NCBI GenBank assembly: GCA_947454525.1
Contig: CANGJM010000013.1
Coordinates: forward strand, 1 to 64,000
Length of the DNA: 64,000 nucleotides
Reading direction: 5' to 3'
Source of the DNA: Flavobacteriales bacterium
Lineage (GTDB): Bacteria > Bacteroidota > Bacteroidia > Flavobacteriales_D > Crocinitomicaceae
Shown: piece after piece, positions 60,201-64,000 of the stretch
Layout: each line of letters opens with the position of its first letter
How positions within the stretch are numbered: position 1 is the stretch's first letter
Position numbers and translations under genes: made by a program
The notes under the pieces: model-generated
The model's database searches: none
Told to the model about the DNA's origin: nothing
The model's input: only the letters and a program-made list of their open reading frames with translations

Positions 60201-63200
60201 TTGCTCACTGTTAAAACAAAGGAATTCACTCCTGAAACAGGATTTACTGTCGCGCTGAATTGGCCATTCACTAAGCTAAACGGACGTTGAATTCCATTTT
60301 GTGTAAAGACGATGTTCTGAGCAGTTGCGTGAGCAATAGTTGCCGTAATGGTTTGTGAAGCATTGGCAAATGAAACGACTGTGCTTGCATTGTTTGAGAA
60401 GTTTGAAATGGCAGGAGCAATACAATTATCGTAAGTAACGGTGATCGTTTCCACATCCACTCCACAGTCATTGCTGGCATTGAAGATGATGGTATTTATA
60501 CCTGGAGCAAGAACGAGCGCTGCGGTTACCGCATCATTTCCATTGTTGAACGCAGTAGAAACACCATTTAATTTCAAACTCATGTTTAGAGCCGTTGCGC
60601 CTAGTACGTTCGCGCTAAACGCAAAGTTTGCATTTGTAACGGTCGTTCCGGATGGAATCGAAGAATTTAATTGAATCGTTGGTGGAATACATTGAACATA
60701 GTTCACCGTAAACGTTTCTGCATCGTTTCCACATGCATTGCTCACGGAAATGGTAATTGTATTGATGCCATTTGTTAAAGTAATGTTTGCATCAATGATT
60801 CCGTTTGCGAAAGTGAAGGGAATTTGTTGTCCGTTTTTAACCAACTGGATGTTTTGTGATTGAGCAATATTCGTTGCACTTGCTTTAAATTGAAGAGTAG
60901 TGTTATTGGTTGTTCCGCCGGTAGTCGTTGGTTGAATCAAGGTGATTTGTGGTGCAATGCAGTTGTTGTAGTTCACGGTGATTGTTTTGGAATCACTTCC
61001 ACAAGAAGCAGTGGTTGCTGTTACAACAAAGGTATTTACACCTGGAATCAAGGTTGTCACGGCATTGATTTGACCGGAAATTTGGTTGAAAGCGATGGGA
61101 GAACCATTTTGTGTCACCGTGATCGTTTGTCCGGATGGTGCTACGCTTCCAGTATTGATTGTGCTCGCCAATAAGGCATAAATCGCTGAATTGGTTGTTC
61201 CTCCTGCGGAAAGGATGCTGACGTTCGGTGTAATACCCGTACAATTGATGTAAGTAAATTGAATCGTTTCGACATCTGAACCACAGTTATTCGTTGCGGT
61301 AATGGTGATGCTATTGGCACCATTAACTGGATTTAATCCCAATTCTAAGGCTCCTGTTGTTGCATTAAAAGTAAAATTTGATTGCTCGATTCCGTTTACA
61401 ATCACTTTGATATTTTGCTTTGTAGCAACGTTGCTGATTGTTGATTTCAAGCGAATCGCATTTGCTGTTGCCGTCAGTGATTGATTCTGCAATGGACTTT
61501 GGATTGAAATCGTTGGAGCTATACAATTTTGATAATTGATAGTGGTCAGTTCCGCATCGTTTCCGCAGCCATTGCTAACCTCCATGTTGAAGGTGTTGAT
61601 TCCGGCAATCAATGTTGTTGGTATTTGGATTTGTCCATTCGCTTGAACCACCACATTTGGAATTTGAAGTCCGTTTTGGAATACCTTCACTTGTGCATTT
61701 GTCAAACTTCCCGTCAGCGCAGCACTAATCGTGTAAGTTGCGGAGTTGGTCGTTGTTCCCGAAGCACTTGGGTTTAAAAATTGCAAGCTTACTGGAACGC
61801 AATTGTCGTAATTGATGGTAGCCGTATATGTATTCGTTCCACAATCATTTGTAACCGTTAATTGAATTGTGTTGACACCAGCAACCAAAGTGATGGCACG
61901 TTGAATCAAGCCATTTGTTTGATTGTACGTCGCGCCGTTTAGCGCCATTCCATTCATCATTAATTTGATTCCGTTTGCATTTACCGTTCCATGAACGACA
62001 GCGCTAAACGCAAAGTCATTTGTTTTCACGGTGATATTCCCACCGTTTGGACTTGTAAAAGTAGCTGTAGGAGTGACGCAATTCACGAGTGTTACCAGCA
62101 CGTTCGCTGTTTCACTGCCGCAATTATTGCTAGCCGTCAGGTAAAATCTATTTTGTCCTTCGTGCAAAGAAACCATCGCATCCAGCACATTTGTGGAGGC
62201 ATTGTAATTAAAAAGTACTGGTTGATTTTGGTCGTTCAGGAAGGTCGCTCCGCTGGCATTTAATAAGTTACTTACCTTAAATTCAATGCGGTATTGACTA
62301 TTTGTTACGGTTCTATTATTTCCTGAAACCAATGTAACAATGGGTTTCGGACAATTCGTTGTGGAAGTGTAATTGTTTACATTACTAGAGGAGTTCTCTG
62401 AGGTATTGCCACCACGGGATTTAAAATGAATGCGCAAGTAAGCGGAAGTGTAATGGTGCCAATCATTTTTCAATCTAGGACTTTCCGAAATAAATCCATC
62501 GAAGGAATCTCCTCTGGTAAATGTTGTTTTGTGTTCGATTCCCAAACTTGTTCGTTTTCCAACTTGGTATCCGAGTCCAAAACCTAAACTTGGCATCCAT
62601 CTTACTTTATACTGGTTGTCAATTCCGCCATCAAGTCGTGTCTCATACAAGCCATCTAAAGTCGATGGCAGCTGTGGTCCAATTGGTCCAGTTTGCTGTA
62701 AAGCAGTATAATCGTACAAAGAACTAGAGTCAATTGTATACAGTAAATCACCGTAGGTTTGAGTCCATGTCAAGCCAATTCCACCAAACACATATGGATC
62801 AATTCCCGTTTTTTCACGGATTCCGTTCATGTGTAAAACAAGTTCGAGTGCAAGTCTACGTACATCTGTTTGGAAATTGTTGACGTAGATTGAGTTGCTA
62901 TCTACGTTGTAACTATCGAGTGGGCCACCTTGATAATTAGCCAATGAAAAGGCGCTGGTATCTTGTCCAACCCAGGTTCCAGCGAGGTAACGTCCACGAA
63001 GGTCGAAACTAATATTTTTACCGTAGTTATAGTTGAACGATCGTCCGAGAATGAGACCGTAACCGGAGCTATTGACATTTTTCACATCATTTGAATTCCA
63101 AGTAACACCTGCATTTAAGCCAAAAAACCATTTCGAACTGATGTCGTAGTTGATTCGTTGAGCGTGAGTAAAAGAGAGACTTAGTAAGAGTATGCTTAGA

Positions 63201-63217
63201 ATGTACAATTTTTTCAT
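57227..63217 (-). CDS. Giant envelope protein: barrel-like head, 17 tandem two-Cys repeats, proline-rich tail
   Basis: The 1996 residues comprise a signal peptide (1-19, ending THAQ), an OmpA/OmpW-like beta-barrel region (about 20-275: FFGLNAGVTWNS, SFDLRGRYLAG, ALELVLHMNG, PYVFGGIGLTWTQ, GFGLGYQVGKRTSLGIEH, SAYLRIHFKS), then 17 consecutive units of about 91 residues (289-1841), and a 155-residue tail rich in Pro, Lys and Thr. Each unit starts with a Cys, as in CTAPVVTISSP, has SLNG-type and G-N-T-I/FVLxATNACG segments, and ends with a strand before the next Cys. The pattern resembles Ig-like or cadherin-like sandwiches with one likely internal disulfide. There is no T9SS sorting domain and no OmpA domain. 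The function is unknown. Confidence 0.85.
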   Translation of the reverse strand: MKKLYILSILLLSLSFTHAQRINYDISSKWFFGLNAGVTWNSNDVKNVNSSGYGLILGRSFNYNYGKNISFDLRGRYLAGTWVGQDTSAFSLANYQGGPLDSYNVDSNSIYVNNFQTDVRRLALELVLHMNGIREKTGIDPYVFGGIGLTWTQTYGDLLYTIDSSSLYDYTALQQTGPIGPQLPSTLDGLYETRLDGGIDNQYKVRWMPSLGFGLGYQVGKRTSLGIEHKTTFTRGDSFDGFISESPRLKNDWHHYTSAYLRIHFKSRGGNTSENSSSNVNNYTSTTNCPKPIVTLVSGNNRTVTNSQYRIEFKVSNLLNASGATFLNDQNQPVLFNYNASTNVLDAMVSLHEGQNRFYLTASNNCGSETANVLVTLVNCVTPTATFTSPNGGNITVKTNDFAFSAVVHGTVNANGIKLMMNGMALNGATYNQTNGLIQRAITLVAGVNTIQLTVTNDCGTNTYTATINYDNCVPVSLQFLNPSASGTTTNSATYTISAALTGSLTNAQVKVFQNGLQIPNVVVQANGQIQIPTTLIAGINTFNMEVSNGCGNDAELTTINYQNCIAPTISIQSPLQNQSLTATANAIRLKSTISNVATKQNIKVIVNGIEQSNFTFNATTGALELGLNPVNGANSITITATNNCGSDVETIQFTYINCTGITPNVSILSAGGTTNSAIYALLASTINTGSVAPSGQTITVTQNGSPIAFNQISGQINAVTTLIPGVNTFVVTATTASCGSDSKTITVNYNNCIAPQITLIQPTTTGGTTNNTTLQFKASATNIAQSQNIQLVKNGQQIPFTFANGIIDANITLTNGINTITISVSNACGNDAETFTVNYVQCIPPTIQLNSSIPSGTTVTNANFAFSANVLGATALNMSLKLNGVSTAFNNGNDAVTAALVLAPGINTIIFNASNDCGVDVETITVTYDNCIAPAISNFSNNASTVVSFANASQTITATIAHATAQNIVFTQNGIQRPFSLVNGQFSATVNPVSGVNSFVLTVSNNCGTDQHNWDIQFTPCTAPMIGITNPSNSGTSVNAASFAFQANVQNMTSAQGILLSLNGTSISNFSFNSGTVTANLTLQNGLNTIVLKATNACGTDIKTITIFYTNCTAPVVTISSPANANGTVASAAYTFTAAIQNMSNQQGLMLSLNGSAVTNYTFTNGQLSAAVTLVSGMNTFVINATNACGTDMKSLNVNYVNCTAPIVQITNPLVNNVSVTNASYTFQANVQHMTSLQGISLHRNGSAVSNVSLVNGVISANVTLSIGINTFVLSAANACGTDEEIQSINYVPCTAPQVTITSPANTNFGVSNPIVNFQATVSNMNSNQGISLNLNGNPITNFAYQNGQVSATITLSNGMNTISLSATNTCGNDAQNRVIRYEPCVAPVVTINNPSGSNYTATSNSISFAASVQNMTNAQGLSLTVNGVPVSNVQFNPTSGLVSATVSLSTGNNSIVLSANGSCGSDSKTVNVAYNPCVAPIISISNPSSNSITVSTNNFAFTANVQNATLPQISLSLNGSNVSNFNLLNGTVSANLNLSNGNNEITLTVTNACGTDTKTVYVKFEECLAPVVSISSPVTTNTSVTNASFNFTGMIQNIGNGQGISLTLNGNIIPNASFANGQISANLNLTSGVNQIVLSAVNNCGSDSQTTSITFEQCIPPVVSIQNPLDLFYGVNSPIFPFQATVLNMPGTQGINLTVAGSPVNTFNLVNTNFTSTLNLPEGVNEIVLTATNACGTSSQSRTIRYQSCIPPVVNITTDPSSGSTTNATNLNFTAGVTNFAPSTIIQLMFNGINLTNFSNSNGAINANLTLVPGSNEVILTAISACGSDSKSYLITFDDGSQNGGSGNSDGMKQQNNQPTQNKVPGQQGQTPTSPVKPTPTPAKPVSTPQPVKPTSTPAPAKPVTTTPPPPPAKPTSTPPPPPPAKPSPAPAKPTPAPVKPTTTSAPAKPTPTSTNGTPTTGGGNKPSTGQQSPTNQTNPTTPKGGTTQKGGGK
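57230..57693 (-). repeat. Proline-rich low-complexity tail of the giant gene
   Basis: About 155 residues consist of runs such as PAKPTxTP, PPPPPAKP, APAKPTPAP and KPTTTS, followed by Gly/Gln/Thr-rich ends (GQQSPTNQTNPTTPKGG). The plus strand shows matching GGT/GGC runs. It is probably unfolded, extended and basic, as in wall-spanning linkers. Confidence 0.85.
57694..62353 (-). repeat. Array of 17 coding repeats of about 273 bp
   Basis: I count 17 units beginning at Cys in CPKPIV, CVTPTA, CVPVSL, CIAPTI, CTGITP, CIAPQI, CIPPTI, CIAPAI, CTAPMI, CTAPVV, CTAPIV, CTAPQV, CVAPVV, CVAPII, CLAPVV, CIPPVV and CIPPVV. The second Cys is in a CG dipeptide about 15 residues before the next unit. Units 9-15 are the most alike (VQNM, QGISLSLNG), while units 1-5 are more diverged, suggesting growth by duplication in the later part. 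Confidence 0.85.
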
Positions 63218-63316
63218 AGTCGGAATTTTTTAGGTGCTCTACCTATTTTCATGCCAAATTTCCGAAAAAATCGAGGAGAAAAAAAATCAAGCACTGAAGT
63301 TGATGATTTGTCTCGC

Positions 63317-64000
63317 TTATTTGAAGTAGGTAAATTTTGTAAAGCGAAGGATGAGTAGGAAATTTGTTTCGACATCACGCTGAATGGTCGAGCCCAGTAA
63401 TTGTGTCTTGGTATCGAAAACAATTTGGAGGTCTTTTTGAAGTTGCCCGTAGCGGAAATAAAGTACCTCGATTAAATTTCCAAACTGATCATAGCGGTAT
63501 TTCCACTCTTGTTCGGCGATTGCATCTTGATCGTTAAAATGAGATTTTGATGCTAAAAGTCCATGCTCGTCGTAGGAAAATTTTGTGGAATGCTCAATGG
63601 AGCTCATGCGGTAATTCGTTCTCTTCTCAACGAGGTAGCCATACTTGTTGAAGTAGCTTACTTCGTCCATGTAGGGAAGTTTGTAGGAATTGTAGCGCAC
63701 TTGTTCACGTTCGTTCGGACGCAAAGCATATTGAAAACACTCTGTGTTCACCAAATTGGATTGAAGAACTTGGTTGCTCTGTGCATGAAGTACCTCGCGA
63801 TAGGTCAATTCCGTTTGAAGTCGATTTAAGGAATCGTATACATATTTACTGGTGGTGAATCCGCCGTTTTCTGTTTTTCGATGTTCCGTAAGTTGATTCA
63901 GTGAATTGTAGCAGTATTGATGTAAAGTCGTGTCTTTTTTTCGGTTGACTGTCCGAATATCTAGGCTTTCCAAGAGACGACCTTGTTCATCGAAGCGGTA
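63317..64000 (-). CDS. YD/RHS-like repeat protein (partial, 5' end outside window)
   Basis: The frame is open to the window edge, so this is the C-terminal ~227 residues. It contains YD-type repeat units: YRFDEQGRLLESLD, YCYNSLNQLTEHRK, YVYDSLNRLQTELTY, YFNKYGYLVEKRT, FSYDEHGLLASKSHF and YRYDQFGNLIEVLYF. YD repeats form RHS/teneurin-type shells or short beta sheets in surface and toxin proteins. The chain ends in LLILRFTKFTYFK with no toxin domain that I recognise. It lies 99 bp upstream of the giant repeat gene on the same strand; the gap shows no clear promoter or terminator. Confidence 0.75.
   Translation of the reverse strand, partial: YRFDEQGRLLESLDIRTVNRKKDTTLHQYCYNSLNQLTEHRKTENGGFTTSKYVYDSLNRLQTELTYREVLHAQSNQVLQSNLVNTECFQYALRPNEREQVRYNSYKLPYMDEVSYFNKYGYLVEKRTNYRMSSIEHSTKFSYDEHGLLASKSHFNDQDAIAEQEWKYRYDQFGNLIEVLYFRYGQLQKDLQIVFDTKTQLLGSTIQRDVETNFLLILRFTKFTYFK

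Noticed and set aside
57694..62353. Repeat array as a CRISPR or satellite
   Set aside because: The ~273-bp period is coding and conserved mainly at protein level, with no short identical repeats and unique spacers.

Overview
The window looks like a stretch of core chromosome from a free-living member of the Bacteroidota, most likely a Flavobacteriales species near Fluviicola/Crocinitomicaceae. This placement comes from gene content and was not tested by a search. The evidence is: type IX secretion (T9SS) proteins (PorV/PorQ-like, PorP/SprF-like, C-terminal sorting domains), an exbB-exbD-exbD-tonB-pstS-TPR cluster, the IPExxxVDY-pyruvate kinase pair, DUF5916 and DUF2141 proteins, modest GC content, and promoters of the Bacteroidota type (TTTG at -33, TAnnTTTG at -7). 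I see no insertion sequence, prophage, CRISPR array or integrase. One tRNA (Cys) is present.

Layout. 1-4.1 kb: end of a large secreted protein, a PorV/PorQ-family barrel, greA, a HIT protein and an SGNH hydrolase with a PKD domain. 4.1-9.3 kb (minus): a tightly packed operon of PorP/SprF, a TPR/beta-propeller/OmpA protein and two tandem membrane acyltransferases. 9.3-14.8 kb: a phenylacetyl-CoA epoxidase locus, with paaABCD on plus and, divergently, two copies of paaE plus an SDR gene on minus. 14.8-16.7 kb: padR-pspC pair with an inverted repeat at its promoter. 16.7-25.6 kb: DUF5916, DUF5715, DUF493, a barrel protein, IPExxxVDY-pyk, recJ and ribE. 25.6-32.1 kb (minus): a DUF2141 lipoprotein, then the energy-transduction cluster reading exbB, exbD, exbD, tonB, small membrane protein, pstS, TPR protein.

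32.1-38 kb: tRNA-Cys, then a four-gene minus operon of FadL-like porin, an SGNH-fold lipoprotein lacking its catalytic Ser and His, an alpha/beta esterase with a T9SS tag, and a copper monooxygenase-like T9SS protein with a CxxCH motif. 38-40 kb: chaN and xseA. 40-47.7 kb: a histidine kinase/response regulator pair, a secreted T9SS protein and a TonB-dependent receptor; the last two have 44-bp upstream regions built on an 11-bp period, the geometry of PhoB-type sites. 47.9-57.2 kb: OmpA protein with TSP3 calcium repeats, an unknown 722-residue protein, rnhB, two small envelope proteins, 5-FTHF cyclo-ligase and a PpiD-like chaperone. 57.2-63.2 kb: a 1996-residue protein made of a barrel-like head, 17 tandem ~91-residue two-cysteine repeats and a proline-rich tail. 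The window ends inside a YD-repeat protein.

Taken together, much of the window serves the cell envelope: secretion (T9SS parts and cargo), outer-membrane import (TonB/Exb and receptor), envelope modification (acyltransferases) and outer-membrane protein folding (PpiD). Housekeeping genes lie between these. Genes are packed closely, with several convergent pairs sharing or abutting stop codons, and several promoters sit so near the start codon that the mRNAs may be leaderless. The most unusual items are the giant repeat protein, the receptor/secreted-protein/two-component locus with its 11-bp repeats, and the SGNH pseudoenzyme in the FadL operon.
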